Shown here one piece after another: positions 29,701 through 38,000 of a stretch of 64,000 bases of DNA. The position numbers and the translations under genes were made by a program. The stretch spans positions 62,001 through 126,000 of the forward strand of contig NZ_CP125650.1 in NCBI RefSeq assembly GCF_030053135.1, written 5' to 3'. The stretch comes from Rhizobium sp. BT04 (GTDB lineage Bacteria; Pseudomonadota; Alphaproteobacteria; Rhizobiales; Rhizobiaceae). The notes beneath the pieces are model-generated. The model was given only the letters and a program-made list of their open reading frames with translations. It had not been told where the DNA came from and ran no database searches. Each line of letters opens with the position of its first letter. Position 1 is the first letter of the stretch.

Positions 29701-29852
29701 CACCGGCTGGCCTTCGGCTTGCAATGTCCTGGCTTGAGTTGCTGCCGAGCGCGGACAACCCCCAGACCAGCATCACTATCCATGGTGTGCCCTACACGGC
29801 CACTCTGGGGCCATCAGGCATGGAGAACGACATTTACCTTTTCCTGCAATAG
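26754..29852 (+). CDS. NopD/XopD-like SUMO-protease effector, copy 4 (4 repeats)
   Basis: 1,032 residues. The ATG follows TTTCCGGAGGACCGGCATCG. N-terminus as in copies 2 and 5 (SLAPERGSGQQDVD), with an AT-hook-like KRGRPADRD. Four internal modules follow. The C48 triad is His782, Asp802 and Cys837 with Gln831. The helix before the protease core reads DHTEWLGDQ, shared with copy 5, against DHIEWLGDQ in copies 1-3. The C-terminal tail is nonetheless type A, as in copies 1 and 3, so this gene is a mosaic. No stop codons or frameshifts interrupt it. Confidence 0.85.
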   Translation: MYPRRNQPRDDDSREVSGWIEGVTGAFDTDAWIEDCYPESREMEQDPTDLRLGSHDSDAGDRVPRRSSVGGSMRVTPQSLAPERGSGQQDVDAATETHVVSTKVRVGAKRGRPADRDMHPDDETRINQFAEAVRNYEILPDGSVGRGDGRVPEATVENNLGILRRFARWLRAENRDSMASRFLNDPDSLAGDIADYWANGGDDRKRLNSALSHFRRLSPEGQELQAVGPGPRLMGRRIHVPYPDDALIIDALANEERSKLRPVSTSKRNVVWNMASNQRRFSDWLQREGRESIASRLTGSDQQQQSLKDDYSNFTNAEGKKISVSFDRLRQYLGAESQLKQHDPHPDDALIIDALANEERSKLRPAATSRKNASNQRKFSAWLKREGRESIVSRLTGTDEQQRSLQEDFRAFTKEEGKKVVVSLDRLRQYLGAESQLKQHNPYPDDALMIDSFTKEELSKLGSDSTSKRKSVLNLASNKRRFSDWLRKKGRGSIASRLTGSDQQQRSLKDDLRAFTKAEGKRINVSLDRLRQYLGAESQLKQHHPYPDDALMIDALANEELSKLGSASTSKRRVVWRLASNQRKFSDWLQTRGRESIASRLNGSDQQQWSLKKDYQDFTEDMGKHTISFKRLRQYQQVVEANAASGLSPEQASGREPAGLDGRSDPRAEFRSTSPLQQVDPSIEGRSGLSLDHTEWLGDQHIQTDYELLMQDLQRNDPDLAARTRLIDPLIAHYHLRLGDESTALSAFQRIVNDQNGRDTADFLFLPVSDASASDPDHRGTHWSLLLVDRRNREGPAAYHYDSFRGQNNEFAAMLAQRLGTRLEPVRMTQQRNDYDCGVFVVDGTRALVRRLARRGRPAVLHLDNLVADREQLQRRLSTAPNSARAGAAAAEPESSTQIADPAEFWHGVGQPGQLPADSWNTATFRQDLPSAAYSPVQSVNPPDAPWEQSLGASIFGTPQYTLPVDDLGGAVPPSWQHRNQPAPAGLRLAMSWLELLPSADNPQTSITIHGVPYTATLGPSGMENDIYLFLQ
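27468..28664 (+). repeat. Internal effector repeats, copy 4: four modules
   Basis: Module starts at 27468, 27777, 28071 and 28380, giving lengths of 103, 98 and 103 residues before the capped last unit, which is nearly identical to the last unit of copies 3 and 5. Confidence 0.9.
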
Positions 29853-30976
29853 GGTGGAGATGGATCGAGCAATAGATGCCAGTGGTTCTTGAAAAAGCAC
29901 CAAACCGTTGAGAGAGAATCCGTTTTTACGCGGCCACGTGCAGCGCGCCAACCCAGATGAGACGATCCCCAGTGCCGGGGGCGACATCGAATGTGCACGT
30001 CGTCAGTCTTCCTTCAAAACGTGACGTTTGGCCAGCATCCCAAGAGGCGACGGCTGTCGCATCTGAAGTGTAGACAGATACGGATGCGGGAAGAGCCTCG
30101 GGTGCGAAGGATGCTGGCGCGGTCGCTGAAGTGCTTAGTGCCGTCTATGACGGCCTATCCTTTGCGGGTTCTACTATGGCTTCAGGCCAGGACGAAACCC
30201 GCCCATGGCGCCGGATGCATTTCATGCGGCGATCATGAGCCAACGTGTGAGTTGGGTACTCGATGCCGACCCCGTATCCTGCAACTAATGCCTGCGGGCG
30301 GGTGCCGCGGTGGACCGACTTGTTCATCACGCAACGATCATTCGAAATGAACGTTGAAAGCTATCGACGACGTTCCACCCATGGGGGTCAAACGCCGGCG
30401 CGGCAGGCCAGCCTCATTCGCGACAATCAAAGGCACCGCACGGTTAGTCGCGGAGCGGCAATCAGACCACGATGAAGCTCTTGCCAGCGACAATCAACAT
30501 GATAACTTCATCCCGACCGCGACATAAGAATCTCATCCAGATTGTCGCGCGCGTCTCATCCTGATCGCCGCCCCATAGGTCGCATAACTATCAGGCGCGC
30601 AACGGGTTCTGTCAGCAGCTACACCGCAATGGTTCCGTTGCCTGAGGCGGCGAAATCAGAAAGGCCGGCGGAAAGATTGGTTGGAATCGGAAATTCTGAC
30701 GGCACCCTTCGCGCTGCATGTTCCACACATCACCCGAAACTGCTTAAATGAAGGCCAATTTTAGCGGGCTCCGCATGGCAAGCGGCAAGCTGGCGAGCCT
30801 CTCAAGCCATGTGCCGGCCTGATGGTCGAGTGCAGACGATTGTCGGCAAGCCGTCGCCATATGGTGTTCGGCCATGCCTTGAGGGCATGATTGGATCTGG
30901 CTTTAGCATGCTGGGCGGCGGTCGGCGGGCATTAGGATCGAGGTTCCAAATTTGAATTTCCGGAGGACCGGCATCG
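29853..30976. repeat. Spacer between effector copies 4 and 5 (full-length flank)
   Basis: The longest uninterrupted form of the repeated spacer, about 1.1 kb: 3' flank, the CCTGC IS21 target site, the small AT-hook-like frame (about 30387-30533), then the 5' flank. It shows the ancestral layout before IS insertions. No other gene seen. Confidence 0.8.
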
Positions 30977-33900
30977 ATGTACCCAAGACGGAACCAGCCG
31001 CGCGATGACGATTCTCGCGAAGTAAGTGGGTGGATCGAAGGCGTGACCGGAGCTTTCGATACGGACGCCTGGATCGAGGACTACTATTCAGAGAGCCGAG
31101 ACATGGAACAGGATCCGAGCGACTTACGCCTCGGTTCGCACGATAGTGACGCCGGCGACCGTGTGCCGCGTCGCAGATCCGTGGGCGGTTCGATGCGAGT
31201 GACGCCGCAGTCGCTGGCGCCGGAGAGGGGTTCGGGGCAGCAAGACGTCGATGCCGCAACGGAGACTCACGTGGCCTCAACCAAGGTTCGCGTCGGCGCC
31301 AAGCGTGGTCGCCCCGCCGACCGGGACATGCATCCCGATGACGAGACCCGCATCAACCAGTTCGCGGAAGCAGTCCGAAACTACGAAATTCTACCCGACG
31401 GTAGCGTCGGCCGAGGGGACGGAAGGGTTCCCGAGGCTACCGTCGAGAACAATTTAGGGATTCTTAGGAGGTTCGCTCGTTGGCTCCGAGCAGCAAACAG
31501 AGATTCGATGGCTTCTCGGTTTTTAAACGATCCAGATTCACTAGCCGTTGATATCGCGGATTATTGGGCAAGCGGTGAGGACGATCAGAACCGTCTTAAC
31601 TCAGCGCTGTCTCATTTCAGGAGGCTCGGACCTGAGGGGCAAGAACTCCAAGCCGTTGGAGCTGGGCCGCGCCTGATGGGCCGCCGAATTCATGATCCCT
31701 ATCCCGATGACGCCCGCGTCATTGATAGCTTGGCCAAGGAAGAGCTGAGTAAGTTCGGACCGGTCTCGATTTCTCAGAAAAATGCCAGTAACCAACGAAA
31801 GTTTAGCGATTGGCTCAAAAGGGAGGGTAGGGGGAGCATAGTCAGCCGACTCACGGGTACTGATCAGCAGCAACGGTCGTTGCAGGAGGATTTTAGGAAA
31901 TTTACCGAGGCCGAGGGAAAAGTGGTCGTGAGTTTAGATCGGCTGCGGCAGTATCTAGGCGCCGAGTCCCAGTTGAAACAGCATAATCCTTATCCCGACG
32001 ACGCCCTCATGATTGATGGCTTGGCCAACGAAGAGCTGAGCAAGCTCGGACCGGACTCGACTTCCAAGAGGAAAGTTGTCCAGAATATGGCGATAAATCA
32101 ACGGAGGTTTAGTGATTGGCTCCAAAAGAATGGTCGGGGGAGCATAAGCAGTCGCCTGACTGGCAGTGATGAGCAGCAACGGTCGTTGAAGGACGATTTT
32201 AGGGAATTTACTACTAACGTTGAAGTAAAAATAAGCGTGGGTTTCGATCGGCTGCGACAGTATCTAGGCGCCGAGTCGCAGTTGAAACAGCATGATCCTT
32301 ATCCCGACGACACCCGCATGATTGATGGCTTCGCCAATGAAGAGCTGAGCAAGCTCGGACCGGACTCGACTTCCAAGAGGAAAGGCGTCTTGAATCTGGC
32401 CAGCAATCAACGGAGGTTTAGTAATTGGCTCCGAAAGAATGGTCGGGGGAGCATAAGCAGTCGCCTGACTGGCAGTGATGAGCAGCAACGGTCGTTGAAG
32501 GACGATTTTAGGGAATTTACTACTAACGTTGAAGTAAAAATAAACGTGAGTCTCGATCGGCTGCGGCAGTATCTAGGCGCTGAGTCGCAGTTGAAACAGC
32601 ATCATCCTTATCCCGACGACGCCCTCATGATTGATGCCTTGGCCAACGAAGAGCTGAGCAAGCTCGGATCGGCCTCGACTTCCAAGAGGAGAGTCGTCTG
32701 GAGACTGGCCAGCAATCAACGAAAGTTTAGTGATTGGCTGCAAACCAGGGGTAGGGAGAGCATAGCGAGCCGGCTCAACGGCAGTGATCAGCAGCAATGG
32801 TCGTTGAAAAAAGATTACCAAGACTTCACCGAAGACATGGGAAAACACACTATCTCTTTCAAGCGGCTTCGGCAGTACCAGCAAGTCGTTGAGGCGAACG
32901 CAGCGTCGGGGTTGTCCCCTGAGCAGGCAAGTGGCCGGGAACCGGCCGGTCTGGACGGCCGTTCGGATCCACGTGCCGAGTTCAGATCAACTTCGCCGCT
33001 GCAGCAGGTTGATCCATCGATCGAAGGCCGCAGCGGATTGTCGCTCGACCATACCGAATGGCTGGGCGACCAGCATATCCAGACGGATTATGAGCTGCTA
33101 ATGCAGGACTTGCAGCGAAACGATCCGGATCTCGCCGCCAGGACGCGGCTTATCGATCCCCTGATAGCCCATTATCATCTGCGCCTGGGCGATGAGAGCA
33201 CCGCGCTGAGCGCTTTCCAGCGCATCGTTAATGATCAGAATGGAAGAGATACAGCCGACTTCCTGTTCCTTCCAGTGAGCGATGCCAGTGCTTCGGATCC
33301 TGATCACCGCGGCACCCATTGGTCGCTGCTACTCGTTGACCGTCGCAACCGCGAGGGGCCGGCTGCCTATCACTATGACTCCTTCCGGGGCCAGAACAAC
33401 GAGTTTGCAGCAATGCTCGCACAAAGGTTGGGTACCCGTCTGGAGCCCGTCCGCATGACCCAACAGCGCAACGACTATGATTGCGGAGTCTTCGTGGTTG
33501 ACGGCACGCGGGCGCTCGTTAGACGACTGGCACGAAGAGGCCGGCCAGCCGTGCTGCACCTCGACAACCTCGTCGCCGATCGGGAGCAACTCCAACGACG
33601 TCTGAGCCCCGCGCCCAACAGTGCTCGAGCGGGGGCTGCGGCGGCTGGACCGGAGTCCTCCACACAGATCGCCGATCCCGCAGAGTTTTGGCATGGAGTG
33701 GCTCAACCCGGCCAGCTTCCCGATAGCTGGAATACAGCGACCTTCCGGCAGGATTTGCCGTCAGCTGCCTATTCACCGGTGCAAAGCGTCAATCCGCCAG
33801 ACGCACCATGGGAGCAAAGCTTGGGGGCATCGATCTTCGGCACCCCACAGTACACGCTGCCTGTGGACGACTTGGGAGGATTTGTCCCTCCGAGCTGGCA

Positions 33901-34066
33901 ACACGGCAATCAACCGGTACCAGATGACCTTCTGCCTGCAATGTACTTGTTTGACTTGCTGCCGAGCGCGGACAAACCCACCAACTTCAGTATCCATGGT
34001 GTGCCCTACACGGCCACTCTGGGGCCATCAGGCATGCAGAGCGACATTTACCTTTTCCTGCAATAG
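30977..34066 (+). CDS. NopD/XopD-like SUMO-protease effector, copy 5 (4 repeats)
   Basis: 1,029 residues. N-terminus as in copy 2, but with KRGRPADRD. Four internal modules follow; modules 2 and 3 carry a variant helix FREFTTNVEVKI not seen elsewhere and probably arose by duplication within this gene. The C48 triad is His781, Asp801 and Cys836 with Gln830. DHTEW is shared with copy 4, while the tail is type B as in copy 2. The 3' flank is cut 32 bases after the stop, where a decayed transposon lies, so this is the last unit of the array. Confidence 0.85.
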   Translation: MYPRRNQPRDDDSREVSGWIEGVTGAFDTDAWIEDYYSESRDMEQDPSDLRLGSHDSDAGDRVPRRRSVGGSMRVTPQSLAPERGSGQQDVDAATETHVASTKVRVGAKRGRPADRDMHPDDETRINQFAEAVRNYEILPDGSVGRGDGRVPEATVENNLGILRRFARWLRAANRDSMASRFLNDPDSLAVDIADYWASGEDDQNRLNSALSHFRRLGPEGQELQAVGAGPRLMGRRIHDPYPDDARVIDSLAKEELSKFGPVSISQKNASNQRKFSDWLKREGRGSIVSRLTGTDQQQRSLQEDFRKFTEAEGKVVVSLDRLRQYLGAESQLKQHNPYPDDALMIDGLANEELSKLGPDSTSKRKVVQNMAINQRRFSDWLQKNGRGSISSRLTGSDEQQRSLKDDFREFTTNVEVKISVGFDRLRQYLGAESQLKQHDPYPDDTRMIDGFANEELSKLGPDSTSKRKGVLNLASNQRRFSNWLRKNGRGSISSRLTGSDEQQRSLKDDFREFTTNVEVKINVSLDRLRQYLGAESQLKQHHPYPDDALMIDALANEELSKLGSASTSKRRVVWRLASNQRKFSDWLQTRGRESIASRLNGSDQQQWSLKKDYQDFTEDMGKHTISFKRLRQYQQVVEANAASGLSPEQASGREPAGLDGRSDPRAEFRSTSPLQQVDPSIEGRSGLSLDHTEWLGDQHIQTDYELLMQDLQRNDPDLAARTRLIDPLIAHYHLRLGDESTALSAFQRIVNDQNGRDTADFLFLPVSDASASDPDHRGTHWSLLLVDRRNREGPAAYHYDSFRGQNNEFAAMLAQRLGTRLEPVRMTQQRNDYDCGVFVVDGTRALVRRLARRGRPAVLHLDNLVADREQLQRRLSPAPNSARAGAAAAGPESSTQIADPAEFWHGVAQPGQLPDSWNTATFRQDLPSAAYSPVQSVNPPDAPWEQSLGASIFGTPQYTLPVDDLGGFVPPSWQHGNQPVPDDLLPAMYLFDLLPSADKPTNFSIHGVPYTATLGPSGMQSDIYLFLQ
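31691..32884 (+). repeat. Internal effector repeats, copy 5: four modules
   Basis: Module starts at 31691, 31982, 32291 and 32600, giving lengths of 97, 103 and 103 residues before the capped last unit. Confidence 0.9.
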
Positions 34067-34098
34067 GGTGGAGATGGATCGAGCAATAGATGCCAGTC

Positions 34099-35753
34099 GT
34101 TCTTACATTCTAACTTTGCGGTTACAATTGCTGTCAAAGCTGATTAGAGGGGCGACATTGTCAGCCAGTTAGAAACGCGACGCTGGCTCTGATGATCAGC
34201 CCCGATCCGACCGGCTGGGCCGGGTTGAAAGGGCGGAGCGGGGGCGGGTGAGGGGCACCCATCGGCTTTAGCTTTAAGACGATGCGATCGACGCCTCACT
34301 CGGCAGCATCGCGCTTTGCCAGCGCAGCTTTATGGCGTTCGATGACGGCCGGATCGTTCGTAAAATCCTTCCGCCGTCCCGGACCGTGAGCACGTCGCAC
34401 ATAGCCGTTCTTGTCGCTGTTGGTCATCACCACCGGCTTCGACGGCTGCTCCTGACGCTCCTTGATTTAAGTCAGAACGTCGCCGAGCCGTTTGTTCTCG
34501 GTGATCGCCGCATGCGTCACCCGCTGGTCCTTGTCGAAGGTTTTGTAGGGCAGGGAATGTCCCTTCCATCGTACATCGAGGCGGCCGTCGGCATAGGCAT
34601 AGGTCTCGACATAGCGGCCGGCCAATCCGCGCGTCACGTCGCTCTCCTCCAGCATGATCCGCTTACGCTCGAACGAAAACGTCAGCTGCGATCCGACATA
34701 GCGCTGCTCGCGTTTGCACAGGATCTCTTTCAATCGATCCGGTGCAAGATTTACCGGCCGGTGCAGGTCATCGGATCGGGCAGGGACAATCGCAAACCGC
34801 CCATTGTAGTCCACCATGAAGCCCGGCAGAAACGCATTGCCTGCCTCCATGTCGCAGATTCCCGCCAACCTCAATTCCTTGACCAGACGATCCTGCAGCG
34901 TCCGGTTCATCCGCTCGACACGGCCTTTGGCCTGGCTGGAGTTTGCACAGAGAATCTCGATATTTAGCTCCGAGAGTGCCCGTCCGAATTGGGTCATGCC
35001 CTGACCACCCTTGGCCTCCTTCTTCGTCACCCGGAAGACCAAGTGCTTGTCGGAATAAAAGGCGATCGGCGCCCCGTGCTGCTTCAGATAAAGCTCAAGT
35101 GCGTCGAAATAGCTGAAGGCGCTTTCCGAGCGCACGAACCGCAACTGCATCAACCGGCCCGTCGCATCGTCGACGAACACCAAGAGCGAGCACGGATCTC
35201 CACGATCTTCAAACCAGCGATGCTCGGACCCGTCGATCTGTACCAGCTCGCCATAGGCTTCTCGCCGCAACCGCGGCTGATGAAACGTCCGCCGCTGCTT
35301 GCGTGACAGCCACAGGCCGGCCTCCGACATCCAACTGCGCAACGTCTCGCGCGACACACGCAATCCATCGCGCTCGGCAAGCTTCTCGGCGGCCAACGTC
35401 GGACCGAAATCCGCATATCGTTCACGAACCAGCGTCACCGCGTAATCCCGAACACCGTCGCTGATCCGGTTGTTCGAGGGCCGGCCAATCGCCTTATGGC
35501 GGATCGAGGCCGCGCCGTCGGTGCTGATGCGATCCAACAGCCGCCGCACCTGGCGCTCGCTCAAATCAAGCACATGCGCCGCAGACACCAGCGTCATCCG
35601 GCCGGCGATCACCTTCGACAGAACCTCGATCCGCTGCAGGTCGCGCTCGCTCATCGCTATCAATCCCATCCGCAAATCTCCGCCGTCATCGAAAACGGGG
35701 AGAGAGTGACATTCTTACTTTGCAGAATCAGGACATTCTAACTTTGCGGCTAC
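34099..35753 (-). mobile_element. Decayed ISNCY-type element downstream of the array
   Basis: The transposase-proximal end at 35730-35753 reads, reversed, TGTAGCCGCAAAGTTAGAAT, with a second CAAAGTAAGAATGTC block inside. A similar end (TGTAACCGCAAAGTTAGAAT reversed, 34105-34126) sits at the other side in the same orientation rather than inverted. It may be the relic of a second copy, and the true left boundary is uncertain. Confidence 0.55.
34297..35675 (-). pseudogene. Integrase-core transposase with late stop and frameshift
   Basis: 402 residues are open from 35675: N-terminal helix-turn-helix (ERQVRRLLDRISTDG), then a DDE core with YGELVQIDGSEHRWF, PIAFYSDKHLVF and QAKGRVERMNRTLQDRLVK. 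A TAA at 34467 interrupts the C-terminus; downstream IKERQEQ and NSDKNGYVRRAR continue the frame, and a one-base shift precedes KDFTNDPAVIERHKAALAKR, ending at 34297. Normal length is about 450. The catalytic core itself is whole. Confidence 0.8.
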
Positions 35754-35786
35754 AGGCGAATCTGGCATAATGCATGTTATGGAACT

Positions 35787-36057
35787 TTACGCTGAACCGG
35801 CCGCGATAGTTACAAGCAGGTCCTTGGCATCGATCTGGTCGCCGGCTTTGACGAGAACTTCGGCGATCGTGCCGTTCTCCTCGGCGTGAATTGCCGTTTC
35901 CACCTTCATCGCTTCGGTCGACACCAGCACATCGTCGGCATTGATCGCCTGTCCGGGCGACACAAAGACGCGCGAGATGGCGCCCGGCATCGGTGCGCCG
36001 ACATGAGCGGCATTGCCGGGTTCGGCCTTGGGTGCGAAGACGGCGGCCGGTGACGCT
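35787..36057 (-). pseudogene. pyc: Pyruvate carboxylase biotin-carrier end, fragment
   Basis: The last 90 residues of a biotin enzyme: HVGAPMPGAISRVFVSPGQ, then VLVSTEAMKVETAIHAEENG and VLVKAGDQIDAKDLLV. The biotinylation motif is AMKV rather than the usual AMKM. The layout is that of the pyruvate carboxylase C-terminus. Everything upstream is missing. A chromosomal gene fragment carried in symbiotic DNA. Confidence 0.75.
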
Positions 36058-36170
36058 GAGGAATTTTGCGAGCTCTTGCTGTTGGTTCCTCGCGGACCCG
36101 AGCCGCATCTCGTTGTGCACCTAACCAGCTCGGCTCACGTGACAACAAACACAAGAACATCTGGTTGTTT

Positions 36171-36450
36171 CTATCGAGTTTGGCGCAGGAGGCGCAGGAG
36201 GCGCAGGAGGAAAATCAACATGACTGTCGCGGCTAGGCCCATGATTGCCAAAGCGTATAGGCCTGTGGAAAAACCTCCGGGCTGACTACGGAGATACCCT
36301 ATAACGAACGGCCCCACAAATGCTCCTAGGTTCCCGAGTGAGTTAATGAATGCGATCCCGCCGGCGGCAGCGGAGCCACTAAAGAAGCAGAAGGCAGCGC
36401 CCAAAGGGTCCCTTGCAACCCAATATGCCGCGCATGAGCATCCCTCGCCA
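36171..36450 (-). pseudogene. MFS transporter C-terminal fragment
   Basis: Two membrane segments remain (GGIAFINSLGNLGAFVGPFV and ALAIMGLAATVMLIFLL). They match the last helices of anion/sugar-acid MFS transporters, with GTLWALPSA recoverable upstream in a shifted frame. The end carries three copies of GCGCAGGAG. Confidence 0.65.
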
Positions 36451-36664
36451 GAACCCGTCAGGGCCGGGTTGATCTACCGTCCGGCCGGGGCAATACTCCA
36501 GGATTGGCTTAGCTCCTCCGATGCGTCAAAATTCCGCTTGATGAGTGCCATATCAAGGCATAACCAATCGGCCATTCTCCGATTCCCGGAGAATTGCCGG
36601 ACATGACTTGGAGCAGGTGCCATTTCTCCGCAGCCATCCCGGATATTGCAAAAGGACCGATACC

Positions 36665-37393
36665 ATGTGCTTTGAATGCAATTCCTCCCCACTCAGCCGT
36701 CGCTCCCTGCTGAAATTTGCCGGCATCGGAGGCGTGGCCGTCATGACTGCAGGCTTTGACATGACCATGCCGGCATTCGCCTCGAACGCTCCCGCCCTCC
36801 TGCCGGATGAAGCACTGGCAAAACTCCAGGAAGGCAACAAGAAATTCGTCGCCGACACGGAAGCCTGCGCCGCCAATATTTCCAAGCGCCGGCAGGGCGT
36901 CGCCAAGAGCCAGGCACCTTGGGCGATCGTGCTGACCTGTTCCGACAGCCGTGTCGTGCCGGAACTTGTATTCGGCGGCGTGACGCTCGGCGAACTCTTC
37001 GTCGCCCGCAATGCCGGAAACGTGGTCGACACCGATGTGCTCGGCACGATCGAATATGGCACCGAACATCTGCATGCGCCGCTGATCGTCGTCATGGGCC
37101 ACAAGCGTTGCGGGGCGGTCTCCGCCGCCTGCGAGGTCGTGTCCAAGGGCACCAAGCTCGATGGCTCAATCGGCAAGATGACCCAGCCGATCCTGCCCGT
37201 GGCTTTGGCGGAGACCGATCGCGGCGACAATTTTGTCGACAAGACCGTCCATGCCAATGCCTTCAACGGCGCCGAGCGCATCCTCACCGAAAGTGCGATT
37301 GTTTCTCGCCTGGTCGAGGAAGGCAAGGTGAAGATCGTGCCCGCCTATTATGATCTCGATACCGGCGTGGTCGATTTTCTGCACAAGGTCTGA
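36665..37393 (+). CDS. Beta-class carbonic anhydrase with Tat signal
   Basis: Interconverts CO2 and bicarbonate. 242 residues from ATG 36665, which has AAAAGGA upstream; the longer frame from 36545 lacks this support. Residues 10-35 form a twin-arginine signal (SRRSLLKFAG, then a hydrophobic stretch ending in AFASNA), so the enzyme should be exported folded to the periplasm. Zinc ligands are visible as CSDSRV (Cys and Asp) and MGHKRCGAV (His and Cys), with ARNAGN between. The C-terminus YYDLDTGVVDFL is typical. The gene is intact among fragments. A periplasmic carbonic anhydrase could help CO2/bicarbonate handling or pH control in nodules; that role is inferred. Confidence 0.9.
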   Translation: MCFECNSSPLSRRSLLKFAGIGGVAVMTAGFDMTMPAFASNAPALLPDEALAKLQEGNKKFVADTEACAANISKRRQGVAKSQAPWAIVLTCSDSRVVPELVFGGVTLGELFVARNAGNVVDTDVLGTIEYGTEHLHAPLIVVMGHKRCGAVSAACEVVSKGTKLDGSIGKMTQPILPVALAETDRGDNFVDKTVHANAFNGAERILTESAIVSRLVEEGKVKIVPAYYDLDTGVVDFLHKV

Positions 37394-37665
37394 CCTACGA
37401 GGCGACTTCATGTTGCCGACGGCTATCCGCGGGCGCCTCGTCGCGTTCGCGGAACCATAGTCGCTGATGACCCTTGCAGCCCGCAGCATCACCCGGCGGG
37501 TTACGCGGGCCGGAGCTGAGGTCGCGAGCTGGCTGCCTGGGCGATGCTCTTCTGGAAATTTCCGACCATACGCCTGCGCAACTTGGTGAGCTCAATCGAC
37601 AGGTCCGACAGCTGCGCGATGACATCTATCGGAACCTGGGCAGCTGGGCCGCGCCCTCCTGAGCC
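37394..37665. other. Spacer after carbonic anhydrase
   Basis: No gene recognised; short arginine-rich frames only. Confidence 0.3.
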
Positions 37666-37853
37666 AGTACAAGGACATAGGCGTCGCTCGTTTCAAAGAA
37701 CGCGAGACAATCGGCCTCCGGCAGGATCTCAACAAGATCAAGACGGCGAAACCGCCTGTGGAGCTTGAACGCAAAGGCGCGATCTGGGTTCAGCCAACCC
37801 TATTCGCTGAATCGAGTATCGCGCCTGGAGGCATAACGGAAAACTACGGCATC
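37666..37853 (+). pseudogene. ATP-dependent DNA ligase (LigD-type) C-terminal fragment
   Basis: Reads RETIGLRQDLNKIKTAKPPV, then RKGAIWVQPTLFAE. After a one-base deletion near 37808 it continues IEYRAWRHNGKLRH in the next frame. This is the OB-fold end of a nonhomologous-end-joining DNA ligase. Only about 60 residues remain. Confidence 0.65.
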
Positions 37854-38000
37854 GAAACTGGCCGCATTGATCGAAGATTGGTACGAACCGTGAAATTGAC
37901 GCATGGTGGCTGGAAAAAACGCCGAGCTATGCATCCGGTTCGAGGATCACGCCCGTTATGGAATGCCTGCGATACAGGGCTCCAAATTCGGTTCAAAATC

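Larger units (their letters stand above)
12307..34098 (+). repeat. Tandem array of five effector gene units
   Basis: Each unit is 5' flank, effector gene and 3' flank, all in the same orientation. The protease-domain DNA (about 850 bases) is almost identical in all five, whereas repeat number, N-terminal deletions and C-terminal tail vary. This is the signature of recent tandem amplification followed by unequal exchange. Confidence 0.9.

Noticed and set aside
36176..36212. Three copies of GCGCAGGAG as a regulatory repeat
   Set aside because: They lie in the remnant MFS coding end (LRLLRLLR) and are most simply slippage in decayed sequence.
37854..38000. A continuation of the ligase fragment or a further gene (DAWWLEKTPSYASG-like frame)
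   Set aside because: No family could be recognised and the frame is short and unsupported.
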